A stretch of 64,000 nucleotides of DNA from Glutamicibacter creatinolyticus (GCF_006094275.1 NZ_CP034412.1:310001-374000); one strand, 5' to 3'; shown: positions 1 through 8,981, counted from the stretch's first letter. Notes: generated from the letters alone by a model not told the origin. Translations and numbers: made by a program.

Positions 1-50
1 TGCAATCGCTGGCAGGCGTCTAAGCGCGGGACCGCAGGAAGGACCATTCC

Positions 51-1037
51 ATGGCCAGCACCATTGTGGATCTCGCCGGCATTGACCAGATGCTTCTACA
101 GCGTTTCGAACAAGCTCTTGCCTACCGGAACATGCATCGCATCATCTTGCCGGAAGGACAAGATGAACGGATACAGCGCGCTGCGGATATCTTGAGCGGA
201 CTGGGTGCCCAACCAGTCTTGCTTCAGGCGCCCGCCGCAGCGGTCGGGAACTGTTCGATACGCGAACTGCGCACCTCATCGGTTGAGGAGCACCTGCGTT
301 CCTCGCTGGAACCACGCGGTGCAGAAGCGGTGGACCAGGCCTTGCAAGACCCGGTGGCGCTGGCCATGGCGAAAGTCGCATGTGGAGAAGGAGAAGCTGT
401 TGTGGCGGGGGCAACCCTGCCCACGGCAGACATCATGCGTTCCGCATTTCGTGTCGTCGGACCGGCAGAAAAAGGGGCGACCGTATCGTCCTGCTTTCTG
501 ATGCGCTTGACGTCTGGACAGTATCTTGCCTACGGCGATTGCGCGGTGGTACCCGACCCCGAGGTCGAACAACTGGCTCGGATCGCCATCGATACTGCCG
601 GTACGTTTCAAGCAATAACAGGCACAACACCTCGGGTTGCAATGCTTTCTTTCTCCACAGCCGGAAGCGCCGAGCATCCGAGTATTAGGACGGTACGTGA
701 AGCCACGAAATTGGTACGCCAATGGCGCCCCAGCCTATGCGTAGATGGTGAACTTCAGTTTGATGCGGCAGCGGATTCCGCTGTCGCAGCCGCTAAAGCA
801 CCGCAATCTGAAGTAGCCGGAAGAGCCAACGTGTTTATATTCCCGAACCTGGCGGCCGGGAACATCGGATATAAAATCACTCAGCGGTTAGCCGAAGCGC
901 AGGCCTATGGGCCGATCCTTCAGGGCCTGGCCGCACCGGTCAATGACTTGTCCCGTGGGGCGAGCGTCTCAGACATCGTAAATGTCTCCCTTATCAGCTT
1001 GGTGCAGTCTCTGCCTTCACCGCCCGCCGAGGCGTGA
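51..1037 (+). CDS. pta: Phosphate acetyltransferase
   Basis: This 328-residue protein has the length and motifs of the single-domain phosphate acetyltransferase (PTA_PTB) family, for example LPEGQDER near residue 34, and an FPNLAAGNIGYK-type C-terminal motif near residue 265. The family converts acetyl phosphate plus CoA to acetyl-CoA in the cytoplasm. The start is supported by a GGAAGGA Shine-Dalgarno just upstream. It lies 53 bp ahead of a permease on the same strand and about 6 kb from xsc, whose product is acetyl phosphate. A dedicated Pta next to xsc is typical of taurine/isethionate/sulfoacetate pathways, so I infer it completes sulfoacetaldehyde assimilation rather than serving general acetate metabolism. 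Confidence 0.93.
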   Translation: MASTIVDLAGIDQMLLQRFEQALAYRNMHRIILPEGQDERIQRAADILSGLGAQPVLLQAPAAAVGNCSIRELRTSSVEEHLRSSLEPRGAEAVDQALQDPVALAMAKVACGEGEAVVAGATLPTADIMRSAFRVVGPAEKGATVSSCFLMRLTSGQYLAYGDCAVVPDPEVEQLARIAIDTAGTFQAITGTTPRVAMLSFSTAGSAEHPSIRTVREATKLVRQWRPSLCVDGELQFDAAADSAVAAAKAPQSEVAGRANVFIFPNLAAGNIGYKITQRLAEAQAYGPILQGLAAPVNDLSRGASVSDIVNVSLISLVQSLPSPPAEA

Positions 1038-1090
1038 AGGAGTAAGAGTCAGTCCAAAGAAGTGCAGCACCACTTGAGATCGAGGTAAAA

Positions 1091-2644
1091 ATGAAGGCGA
1101 CTACTACAAGCAACACCAGCCAACCGGCGAGACCTTCCGGAATCGCTATGGAATCCGCGTCAGGGGGAGAACAGCCCGAACGCCTAGCCAAAACACTTAA
1201 GGCCCGGTGGGTCTGGGCAATTGCTCTGGGATCTGCCGTCGGATGGGGCGCGTTTATTTTGCCCACTGACTGGCTCGCGATCGGCGGACCCGTCGGAGCT
1301 TTGAGCGGCTTCATGATCGGTGGAGCGCTGATGATTCTTATCGCCGTCAGCTATGGCTTCCTGATCAAGTCCTTCCCGGTTTCCGGTGGTGAGCTAGCAT
1401 TCGCGCTTGTCGGTTTCGGACGTACACACGCGTTCTTCTGCGGCTGGTACCTGACCCTGGGGTATACCTGTATTGTGGCCCTGAACGCTTCAGCCATGGC
1501 CTTGCTTTTCCGCAAGCTCATGCCGGACGTAGTGCAGCAGGGATACCTCTACACCGTGGCCGGATGGGATGTGTACATCGTCGAGGTAGCCATCTCGTTG
1601 ACTGTGCTGATCGTCTTCGCCCTGCTCAACATTCGAGGCACAGCGCTGTCGGGCAGAATTCAATTCATCGCCTGCGTCATCATGCTGATAGCGGTGGCGT
1701 GCATCCTGGTCGGCGTCCTGGCCAGTCCACAGGCAGTACTGAGCAACGCTACCCCCGCGTTTCCCGCTGAAGTGAATCCAGTTGCCGCTATTGCCGCGAT
1801 CGTCGCCATCGCGCCTTGGGCATTTATCGGATTTGATAATGTGCCTCAGGCGGCCGAAGAGTTCGATTTTCCTCCGGCCAAAGCCATGCGACTGATCGTG
1901 CTGGCTCTGTTGGCTGCTGCATTGCTGTACTGTGCAATGATTGCGGCAGTTGCTTTCAGTGCACCTTGGGAGGCCTTGGCAAATGGGACTTCGGCCTGGG
2001 GTAGCGCCGATGCTTTGACCGCGGTCATGGGCGGTGTAGGAATGCTGTTGCTGACCATCGGCATCACCATGGGCGTCAGCACGGGGCTGAACGGTTTCTA
2101 CGTATCGGCCAGTCGCATCCTGCTGGGCATGGGGCGCGCGCAGATGATTCCGGCAGTGTTTGCCCGGCTTCACCCCAAGTACAAGACCCCCCACTACGGA
2201 GTTCTCTTTGTGGCAGCAGTTTGCTTGATCAGCCCGTGGTTTGGCCGCGCTGCGCTTACCTGGGTAGTAGACATGTCGGCTGTCGGGGTAACGGTCGCTT
2301 ACCTGTACACGTGTTTGTGCGCTTTCAAGCTTTTCCGCACGACAAATTCCAAACAGGGAATCAGCTCTCTAGGAGACGTCAACTCGACTTCAAAGAAGGT
2401 TCTCAGCCTGCTTGGGGCGATCACCTCGCTGACGTTTATGGCGTTGCTATTGATTCCTGGGTCACCTGGAGTGCTCGGAAAGGAATCGATGATCGCGCTG
2501 GCTGTGTGGACGCTGCTCGGAGTTCTGTTCTTCCTCATGCGTCGTAAGCACAATAAGACACTGAGCGATGAGCAAGTCGACATGCTAGTGCTCGGAGCAC
2601 CGCGGCCAGCAGGCACGGAGCTAGCGGTCAAAGTGAAAAGGTAG
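1091..2644 (+). CDS. APC-superfamily permease
   Basis: This is a 517-residue membrane protein with about 12 hydrophobic segments. The first begins near residue 40 with the WAIALGSAVGWGAF stretch typical of amino acid/polyamine/organocation permeases, and the FIGFDNVPQAAEEF segment near residue 248 matches the conserved APC helix-6 region. A GAGG ribosome site precedes the ATG. It follows pta by 53 bp, so the two are probably co-transcribed, and a strong terminator follows at 2662-2702. Context suggests import of the sulfonate substrate (a taurine-like zwitterion would suit an APC carrier) or of a breakdown product. Specificity cannot be read from the sequence. Confidence 0.88.
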   Translation: MKATTTSNTSQPARPSGIAMESASGGEQPERLAKTLKARWVWAIALGSAVGWGAFILPTDWLAIGGPVGALSGFMIGGALMILIAVSYGFLIKSFPVSGGELAFALVGFGRTHAFFCGWYLTLGYTCIVALNASAMALLFRKLMPDVVQQGYLYTVAGWDVYIVEVAISLTVLIVFALLNIRGTALSGRIQFIACVIMLIAVACILVGVLASPQAVLSNATPAFPAEVNPVAAIAAIVAIAPWAFIGFDNVPQAAEEFDFPPAKAMRLIVLALLAAALLYCAMIAAVAFSAPWEALANGTSAWGSADALTAVMGGVGMLLLTIGITMGVSTGLNGFYVSASRILLGMGRAQMIPAVFARLHPKYKTPHYGVLFVAAVCLISPWFGRAALTWVVDMSAVGVTVAYLYTCLCAFKLFRTTNSKQGISSLGDVNSTSKKVLSLLGAITSLTFMALLLIPGSPGVLGKESMIALAVWTLLGVLFFLMRRKHNKTLSDEQVDMLVLGAPRPAGTELAVKVKR

Positions 2645-2661
2645 GCAATCGAATAAAGGCT

Positions 2662-2702
2662 GACAAGGCCCGGGAAGCAACCTCGTCTTCCCGGGCCTTG
2701 TC
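2662..2702 (+). terminator. Rho-independent terminator after the APC permease
   Basis: There is a 16-bp perfect stem (2662-2677 with 2687-2702) with a 9-nt loop. It sits 17 bp after the permease stop and closes the pta-permease unit. Confidence 0.85.
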
Positions 2703-3252
2703 TTGTATTCAAGGGACAAAGGTGTCGGGACGCCCATCACCGGATGAGGTAAGCCTGGTGTGCTCTGTCGGTTAGCCAGTTATCTTTCCCACCTCCGCAT
2801 TGTCCTGCGCAGAGATCCCTCTCATGGAAATGGTTTGACGTGCTTCCAGTCTGCGAGCTTGTCGTGAGTGAGATTCAGGCAACGGAAGCCTTTTCTCTGG
2901 CGTGGTCACGCGAGCCTACGAATGTGCCATTGGGTTCGGCCCTCACCAAGTTGCCGAAGAACTATTTGGCCAGCCTCCGTTTTTGAATGTGGACGCCGTT
3001 CCTTTGACCGCATAAATTAACCTGGGAAACAGCGTGCCGAGGGTAAGCATTCTTCTCGGGCGGGCTCAATGGGCCGGGAGCGGCTGGCGTTTCAGACAAC
3101 GCAATTTCGCCCGCCTGAACGGCAGCATCTAGCGGACAGCCTGAATTGCGGTAACTTACGTTTCTTGGAAGACCCATTCTCCTATAGATGACGAGAGCGC
3201 AACAGTGTCTACTGGATCTCCAACGGGTACGAATGACAGCAGGAAGTTGAAT
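2703..3252. other. 550-bp region without a convincing gene
   Basis: This stretch lies between the convergent permease and cobT-like genes. Reading frames are short and stop-broken. The best open stretch is about 47 codons on the plus strand ending with TAA near 3016, without a start or ribosome site, and may be the decayed end of an older gene. Base composition is lower in GC than the 16-64 kb part of the window. No repeats or RNA genes were recognised. Confidence 0.5.
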
Positions 3253-4977
3253 TCAGCGGAGGGTGGGAAGCCTTGCCAAGAGCGACAAGAAGGCACGGAT
3301 CCCGCGGTCGCTGGAAAGCTCACAGTCTTCAATTACTACTGCCTGATCACCGAAATACGGGCTCATGTCTAATCCCAAACCTATTCCTGCGACACTTGTT
3401 CGGCTAGTATTTGCGTGCCTGATCACCTCAACCAGATCCTGGTGGAGGTAGGATGCACCGTTCGTTTGTGTCGTGGCGGTATCCGATGGACTTCCATCTG
3501 AAATGACGATAAGAACTCGACGTTCTGCGGCATTTTCGGATAGACGGTGTAGGGCCCATCTCACAGCTTCACCGTCTACGCCCTCCTTGTAGAGAGGCTG
3601 GTGCAACAATGCGCCGATGCTGTTCCGGCTCGTCCGCCAGCTTGAAGTGAAGTCTTTAAAGATAAGATGGTTTATCTCGTTCAGCCGTCCCGGCTGTTGG
3701 GGTGAGCCGGCACGACGCCATTCGCTTAGCGGGCGGCCGCCATTCCAAGCTCGCGTTGTGTAGCCGAGGACCTCTACGGGAACCTCACACTGATCCAGCG
3801 CTCTTATCGTCAGGTTCAGAAACGAAGCAATCGATTTCGCATGGTGCCGCATCGATCCCGAGCAATCGATGAGAAAGCTGATCGCTGCGAATGGATGCGA
3901 TGCTTCGTGTGTTTCTCGAAATACTCTATGGTCAGTGGGAGAGGCAATCAACGTAGCCAACCTGCCGCCGTCAATCAAGCCGCGTTCGGCACCCCCATAC
4001 CAGGCATCCGGTGTGGGATAGCAGAAGATCGCTCGCAGGGCCCGTGCGAGGAATCTGTGGTTTATTCCAGATTGAGACGCTAAATGCGCGATCTCCGCAC
4101 GGTAGCGTTCGAGTAGCCCAGCACGAATATGCTGGGTTGCCGGAACAACCTGATCATACTGTCGGGTAAAGGCACGGTAGCGGGAATCCTCGCGCCCGCT
4201 CTTGGATCCAGGGTCCAATGCTGCACGTGCGACGGCAGCAGCTTCACCAGCGACATCCAGATGTAGAGTGAATCGTGAATCATCCGCTCGACGTCGTGGT
4301 GCCGGCCGACTGCCGCGATTGGAGTGGTGCGCGGCGATACTGTCGTCTACCAGTCTGGCAATACGCAGTGAGATCTGCGCGAATCGGAGCTGGTCAAAAC
4401 GTGCCGGACGGAGACGGGCCGCTAACGCCCCGATGCCGGATGGGAAAGCTATGCGCGCAGCTTCGATGGAATCTTCCATCTCTGGAGCTAGCCCGGTGCC
4501 ATTGATTTTGGACCGGCAGACTTGGGCCAGTGCGAATAGCATCTGCCCTAGCTCCGTCTCTGCCAAAGCTGACGCCTGAAACTGTGTGGTCCAACTGTGA
4601 AATCCATTGTCGAGATTTGAGCGAACGCCAGGCAACCTGTTTAGCGACTCGCACCGGAATTGCTCGAGAAGCTCGAAGATGAAACGGCCGCCCGAAGATT
4701 TCGGAAGTAGCTCTTGATGCTGTCTCATATCTGAATGACGCACCCGAAGGGCCATTCCGTCGCTAGCGCCTCGATAGGCGTGCAAATCGGAATAGCCAAT
4801 TTGAGGGTAGAGATGGGCTGCGTTGATGGGAAGCATCCTGCCGGAGCTCCAGGCAGTGTTGCCACGTAACTCTAATCCGGCATCAGCACTCAGTGCCCGG
4901 AGGCAAGCGCTCTGGAGGCGTCTGATCTCCTGAGCGTGTTGGGATATGCGGGGCGGCTCCGTAGGCTGTTCAGTCAT
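3253..4977 (-). CDS. CobT-like VWA-domain metal-chelatase/chaperone subunit
   Basis: This 574-residue protein resembles CobT, the VWA subunit of aerobic cobaltochelatase. The C-terminal third has a metal-ion-dependent adhesion site: DCSGSM near residue 371, then GYTTRAWNGG and PGRLNEINHLIFK, both closely CobT-like, and ISDGSPSD near residue 495. The N-terminal half is the poorly conserved CobT arm. It starts 12 bp after the stop of the CobS-like gene. No cobN or other cobalamin gene is in view, so its role may be metal insertion into another enzyme, as known for other MoxR/VWA pairs (NorQD, CbbQO, CoxD). That role is inference. Confidence 0.85.
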   Translation of the reverse strand: MTEQPTEPPRISQHAQEIRRLQSACLRALSADAGLELRGNTAWSSGRMLPINAAHLYPQIGYSDLHAYRGASDGMALRVRHSDMRQHQELLPKSSGGRFIFELLEQFRCESLNRLPGVRSNLDNGFHSWTTQFQASALAETELGQMLFALAQVCRSKINGTGLAPEMEDSIEAARIAFPSGIGALAARLRPARFDQLRFAQISLRIARLVDDSIAAHHSNRGSRPAPRRRADDSRFTLHLDVAGEAAAVARAALDPGSKSGREDSRYRAFTRQYDQVVPATQHIRAGLLERYRAEIAHLASQSGINHRFLARALRAIFCYPTPDAWYGGAERGLIDGGRLATLIASPTDHRVFRETHEASHPFAAISFLIDCSGSMRHHAKSIASFLNLTIRALDQCEVPVEVLGYTTRAWNGGRPLSEWRRAGSPQQPGRLNEINHLIFKDFTSSWRTSRNSIGALLHQPLYKEGVDGEAVRWALHRLSENAAERRVLIVISDGSPSDTATTQTNGASYLHQDLVEVIRHANTSRTSVAGIGLGLDMSPYFGDQAVVIEDCELSSDRGIRAFLSLLARLPTLR

Positions 4978-4989
4978 CGCTGAAGCCTT

Positions 4990-5979
4990 CTAAAAATCAA
5001 TGGCCATAGACTCTGGCAGTTCTGTGTCAAAACAACGTTGGAAGTATTCCGCGATGAGAGAGTGTTCTGATTCATCGCACTTATTGAGGAAGGTGAGGCG
5101 AAATGCCAAAGCAGGATCGCGGAATATTTCGATGTTTTGGGCCCAGGTGATCACGGTGCGTGGCGACATGAGTGTAGAAACATCGCCGGCCGCAAACCCG
5201 TCACGCGTCAATGCAGCAACGGACACCATGGCACGAATTAGCTCCATGCCTTCCGGAGTGCGAGCCAGTTCCGGAACACGTCCCGCTACGATAGAGATCT
5301 CGTCCTCAGCCGGCAGGAAGTTGAGGCTGGCGACAACGTTCCAGCGGTCAATCTGCGCGTGATTTAAGCGTTGCACACCATGATAGAGACCGTTCAAGTT
5401 TCCCAATCCGACAGTATTAGACGTTGCGAACAACCGAAAATGCGGATGGGGCTGAATGACGCGATTCTGGTCGGGCAGCACGAGTGCCCCGTTCTGCTCT
5501 AGCAGGCGTTGGATTACAAACATGACATCTGGACGACCTGCATCGTACTCATCAAGAATGAGGGCCATTGGTTGGCTCATCGCCCAAGGAATGACACCTT
5601 CTTGGAACGATGTAGTCGGCTGCCCATCACGTATCACGACGCTATCCTTGCCGACCAAATCCATACGCCCTAACTGCCCGTCAAGGTTGACTCGCATCAC
5701 CGGCCAACGAAGACGCGCCGCGACCTGCTCAATATGGCTCGACTTGCCCGTGCCATGCATCCCCTGCACCAAGACTCGCGAATCGTGCATGAAACCCGCG
5801 AGTATGGCCAACGTGGTGGGCTTATTGAACCGATAGTTCGTGTCGATTGTTGGTACATGAGGCGAGTCACCAAGAAATCGAGTCACCGTTAGGTCAGTAT
5901 CAATATCGAAGAGTCTGCGCGCGCTCACGCTTTCGAATTCGTCAGTCGGTGCCGGGGCGAAGGTCGTCATCTTTACCAT
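4990..5979 (-). CDS. CobS-like MoxR-family AAA+ ATPase
   Basis: This 329-residue AAA+ protein has Walker A GMHGTGKSS near residue 73 and Walker B ALILDEYD near residue 138. CobS hallmarks include VPTIDTNYRF, which aligns with CobS 'VP..D..Y.F', and RLFATSNTVGLGN. In cobaltochelatase, CobS hexamers couple ATP hydrolysis to CobT and CobN. The ATG lies next to the stop of the upstream iclR gene (5973-5979 overlap), indicating translational coupling, so regulator, ATPase and VWA protein are made together. The lack of CobN makes it an orphan partner pair with the CobT-like gene downstream. Confidence 0.87.
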   Translation of the reverse strand: MVKMTTFAPAPTDEFESVSARRLFDIDTDLTVTRFLGDSPHVPTIDTNYRFNKPTTLAILAGFMHDSRVLVQGMHGTGKSSHIEQVAARLRWPVMRVNLDGQLGRMDLVGKDSVVIRDGQPTTSFQEGVIPWAMSQPMALILDEYDAGRPDVMFVIQRLLEQNGALVLPDQNRVIQPHPHFRLFATSNTVGLGNLNGLYHGVQRLNHAQIDRWNVVASLNFLPAEDEISIVAGRVPELARTPEGMELIRAMVSVAALTRDGFAAGDVSTLMSPRTVITWAQNIEIFRDPALAFRLTFLNKCDESEHSLIAEYFQRCFDTELPESMAIDF

Positions 5980-6800
5980 CCTGCAGCTAGTGGGCTGTCG
6001 TCTTCTTCCAAATCCTCAATTCGCGCGATATCTGCGGCTGCTTGCTGTACCAACGGCAGTAGCTGTTCCAGATCCGATGCAGATTTGCGCATTACCGGTG
6101 CTTGAATAGCAACGCACATATTCGAGCGTCCTGCCGCGTTCGGAACTAAGACCGCGAGACACACTAGGCCGTTCAAGAATTCTTGACGGTCGAGTGCATA
6201 GCCCTGCTGGCGAACGAGTGCCAGCTCGGATTCCAGTGCCTCAAAATCGGTCAGCGTTTGCTCCGTGTACCGAGGTAGGCGACCCGTGCCGAGTAGACGA
6301 CGGCGCTGCGCAGGGCCAAATTGAGCGATGATGAGCTTTCCACTCGCTGAACAGTGCGCCGGAACGCGAGAGCCCGGGCCGAGGTGTACGCGAATTGGTT
6401 CAGAAGTTTCGACGCGATCTAGATAGATCACCTCGTTGCCAGAGAGGGCGGTGATATTGCAGCTTTCGCCGATGCGGGACACTAGGTCCTGCAAGATCGC
6501 GTTACGCGCACCTTTGCGTGTGTCGTTAAGTAAAACGTCCTCGGCAAGACGCCGCATTCTTGCTCCCGTGGCGTAATGGCGTCCATCGCTGTGCCGAGTT
6601 AGCAGATCCGCGCTTTCCAGCTGCTGCAACATCCGGTGCAATGTCGGCTTAGGCAGACCGGTCTGATCGACAAGTGATTGCAGCGTAAATAGCTGATCTC
6701 GGCTCGTGATGAGTTCCAGTAAGGCGAACAAGCGTAGTGCCGGCGTCTCGCCCTGAACTGACCCCTGCGCCCCGAGCGAAGGCTCGGTGAGATTGTCCAT
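5973..6800 (-). CDS. IclR-family transcriptional regulator of the xsc locus
   Basis: The protein is 275 residues from the preferred ATG at 6800, which has GGGAGGAG eight bases upstream; an ATG at 6830 is also open but has no good ribosome site. The N-terminal winged helix (LFALLELITS through LPKPTLHRMLQQLESADLL) is followed by a GAF-like IclR effector domain with VSRIGESCNI and HCSASGKLI motifs. It is divergent from xsc and overlaps the cobS-like gene. The intergenic region holds two palindrome pairs that are good candidates for its operators. The likely ligand is sulfoacetaldehyde or the parent sulfonate, which is inference. Confidence 0.9.
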   Translation of the reverse strand: MDNLTEPSLGAQGSVQGETPALRLFALLELITSRDQLFTLQSLVDQTGLPKPTLHRMLQQLESADLLTRHSDGRHYATGARMRRLAEDVLLNDTRKGARNAILQDLVSRIGESCNITALSGNEVIYLDRVETSEPIRVHLGPGSRVPAHCSASGKLIIAQFGPAQRRRLLGTGRLPRYTEQTLTDFEALESELALVRQQGYALDRQEFLNGLVCLAVLVPNAAGRSNMCVAIQAPVMRKSASDLEQLLPLVQQAAADIARIEDLEEDDSPLAAGW

Positions 6801-6817
6801 GGTAGGACTCCTCCCGA

Positions 6818-6848
6818 TTCGAAGTTTCATTAAATACTAACATTCGAA
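6818..6848. promoter_or_regulatory. Paired TTCGAA palindromes upstream of iclR
   Basis: Two TTCGAA hexamers (6818-6823 and 6843-6848), each in an ATTCGAA context, lie 25 bp apart, about two and a half helical turns, immediately upstream of the preferred iclR start. This suits an autoregulatory site. No binding is proven. Confidence 0.4.
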
Positions 6849-6911
6849 ACAAAAAGCTGAACAGGTCTTGACGAATGTGACTCAGCTCGCATAGCTTTGG
6901 TGTCAATCCCA

Positions 6912-6951
6912 TTTTCTATGGGAAAACGCACCATTTTCTGAGATGCAGAAA
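6912..6951. promoter_or_regulatory. Twin operator-like palindromes upstream of xsc
   Basis: Two inverted repeats occur: TTTTC-N5-GAAAA at 6912-6926 and TTTCTG-N5-CAGAAA at 6935-6951. Their centres are 24 bp apart and both contain a TTTC/GAAA half-site. They end 24 bp before the preferred xsc ATG. This is the arrangement expected for an IclR dimer-of-dimers. An ATG at 6943 falls inside the second palindrome, which argues against it as the xsc start. Confidence 0.5.
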
Positions 6952-6975
6952 GTATGTTCCACTGAAGGGGGCAAC

Positions 6976-8835
6976 ATGTCCGAACAGATCATTGAATCCC
7001 AGCGGGTTGAGACGGACGACGCGAGCGCGCAGGCAGCGCCGGTCGCCAAGCGCGAAGCGGTCAAGGGAGTGCAAAAGATGACGCCGTCTGAGGCGTTCGT
7101 CGAAACTTTGGTAGCCAATGATGTCACCGATATCTTTGGAATCATGGGCTCAGCCTTCATGGACGCCATGGATATCTTTGCGCCCGCAGGGATTCGCCTG
7201 GTGCCGGTGGTTCACGAGCAAGGCGCTGCACACATGGCTGACGGCTACGCCCGTGCGTCCGGGCGGCACGGTGTAGTCATCGGGCAGAACGGCCCTGGCA
7301 TCTCAAACTGTGTCACCGGTATCGCCGCTGCATTCTGGGCCCATAGCCCGGTTGTTATTGTGACTCCAGAAGCGGGCACCAACACCATGGGACTGGGTGG
7401 TTTTCAGGAAGCCAACCAGTTGCCTATGTTCCAGGAGTTCACCAAGTACCAGGGACATGTCACCCATCCCAACCGCATGGCAGAATACACGGCACGTTGC
7501 TTCGATCGGGCCATGAGCGAAATCGGCCCGACACAGCTCAACATCCCTCGCGATTACTTTTATGGCGAGTCCACGACGGAGATCCCTGAGCCACGTCGTG
7601 TCGACCGTGGAGCGGGTGGAACGAAATCGCTCGACGAGGCGGTGGAACTGCTGGCCCAGGCCAAGTTCCCCGTGATTATTTCCGGTGGGGGCGTCGTTAT
7701 GGCTGACGGCGTCGAAGAGTGTAAAGCCCTCGCCGAACGGCTAGGCGCTCCGGTCGTGAACAGCTACCAGCACAATGACTCGTTCCCTGCCAGTCATCCT
7801 CTTTGGGCCGGTCCTCTGGGATACCAGGGCTCGAAGGCGGGGATGAAGCTGATTTCCCAAGCTGACGTCGTCCTCGCACTGGGCACGCGACTTGGACCAT
7901 TTGGCACCTTGCCGCAGTACGGCCAGGCTTACTGGCCAAACGATGCAAAAATCATTCAAGTCGACGCTGATCACAAGATGCTGGGCCTGGTTAAGAAGAT
8001 CTCCGTCGGTATCTGCGGGGACGCCAAGGCTGTCGCCACGGAACTGGTCGCGCGTCTGAAGAGCCGTGCGCTTGATTCGGATGCCACGAAGGCGGAACGT
8101 GCTTCAGCTATCCGGGCTGAAAAAGAAGCGTGGGAAGAAGAGCTCTCGGCTTGGACGCACGAAAAGGATGACTATTCGCTGGATGTGATTGAAGAAGCCA
8201 AGGACGAAGACGGCAATTGGCTGCATCCTCGTCAGGTCCTGCGCGAGCTGGAGAAGGCCATGCCGGAAGACGTTATGGTTTCAACCGACATCGGCAATAT
8301 CAACTCTGTGGCCCACAGCTACCTTCGTTTTGAGAAGCCACGCAGCTTCTTTGCGCCGATGTCCTTTGGCAACTGCGGCTACGCGCTGCCGACGATCATT
8401 GGAGCTAAGGCAGCCGCGCCTGAACGACCGGCGATTGCTTACGCAGGGGACGGCGCGTGGGCCATGAGTATGGGAGAAGTTCTGACGGCGGTTCGCCACG
8501 ATATCCCTGTCACTGCGGTTGTATTCCGGAATCGGCAGTGGGGTGCAGAGAAGAAGAATCAGGTGGAGTTCTACGGGCGCCGCTTTGTTGCAGGCGAACT
8601 CGACAACGGCGAGAGCTTTGCAGAGATGGCTCGCAGCATGGGCGCTGAAGGAGTCGTAGTCGACAAACTTGAGGATGTCGGACCCGCACTCCAAGCTGCC
8701 GTGGATGCACAAATGAACGACGGCAAGACCACTGTCATCGAAGTGATGTGCACCCGAGAATTGGGTGACCCGTTCCGCCGTGATGCGCTGTCGACTCCAG
8801 TGCGCCACCTCGAGAAGTACAAGGACTACGTATAA
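6976..8835 (+). CDS. xsc: Sulfoacetaldehyde acetyltransferase
   Basis: This 619-residue thiamine-diphosphate enzyme converts sulfoacetaldehyde plus phosphate to acetyl phosphate and sulfite. The PYR domain has the catalytic glutamate in VVHEQGAAHMADGYAR. The region IMGSAFMDAMDIF and the segment TPEAGTNTMGLGGFQEANQLP are Xsc-specific and separate it from acetolactate synthase. The PP domain has the ThDP/Mg motif GDGAWAMSMGE followed by RNRQWG. I chose the ATG at 6976, preceded by GAAGGGGGC, over the annotatable ATG at 6943. An Ala/Glu-rich extension of about 34 residues precedes the conserved MTPSEAFVE start. It sits divergent from iclR-cobS-cobT, with pta nearby. Confidence 0.95.
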   Translation: MSEQIIESQRVETDDASAQAAPVAKREAVKGVQKMTPSEAFVETLVANDVTDIFGIMGSAFMDAMDIFAPAGIRLVPVVHEQGAAHMADGYARASGRHGVVIGQNGPGISNCVTGIAAAFWAHSPVVIVTPEAGTNTMGLGGFQEANQLPMFQEFTKYQGHVTHPNRMAEYTARCFDRAMSEIGPTQLNIPRDYFYGESTTEIPEPRRVDRGAGGTKSLDEAVELLAQAKFPVIISGGGVVMADGVEECKALAERLGAPVVNSYQHNDSFPASHPLWAGPLGYQGSKAGMKLISQADVVLALGTRLGPFGTLPQYGQAYWPNDAKIIQVDADHKMLGLVKKISVGICGDAKAVATELVARLKSRALDSDATKAERASAIRAEKEAWEEELSAWTHEKDDYSLDVIEEAKDEDGNWLHPRQVLRELEKAMPEDVMVSTDIGNINSVAHSYLRFEKPRSFFAPMSFGNCGYALPTIIGAKAAAPERPAIAYAGDGAWAMSMGEVLTAVRHDIPVTAVVFRNRQWGAEKKNQVEFYGRRFVAGELDNGESFAEMARSMGAEGVVVDKLEDVGPALQAAVDAQMNDGKTTVIEVMCTRELGDPFRRDALSTPVRHLEKYKDYV

Positions 8836-8905
8836 AAGGAGACCGAATATAAGCAGCGAATAATCTGCAATAAACGGCCCGACTAGAGGGCTCTGTACAC
8901 CGGGT

Positions 8906-8954
8906 AATGGGTGTCCTGTCACTCTCCCATTAGGGGAGGGCCAGGACACCCATT
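8906..8954. terminator. Bidirectional terminator between xsc and the hydrolase
   Basis: A 13-bp perfect stem (8906-8918 with 8942-8954) encloses a second CTCCC/GGGAG hairpin. It lies between convergent genes. Confidence 0.8.
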
Positions 8955-8981
8955 GCCTTTACCCTCGGGCCCAAAAAATAG

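Noticed and set aside
1-23. Possible end of an upstream coding sequence (frame 3, ending QSLAGV then TAA) just before pta
   Set aside because: Only seven codons are visible, so neither coding status nor product can be supported.
2860-3016. Open stretch of about 47 codons on the plus strand in the 2.7-3.25 kb gap
   Set aside because: Preceded by an in-frame stop, with no start codon or ribosome site and no recognised motif.
6943-6975. ATG at 6943 as the xsc start
   Set aside because: It lies within a palindromic operator and lacks a Shine-Dalgarno, while ATG 6976 has GAAGGGGGC upstream.
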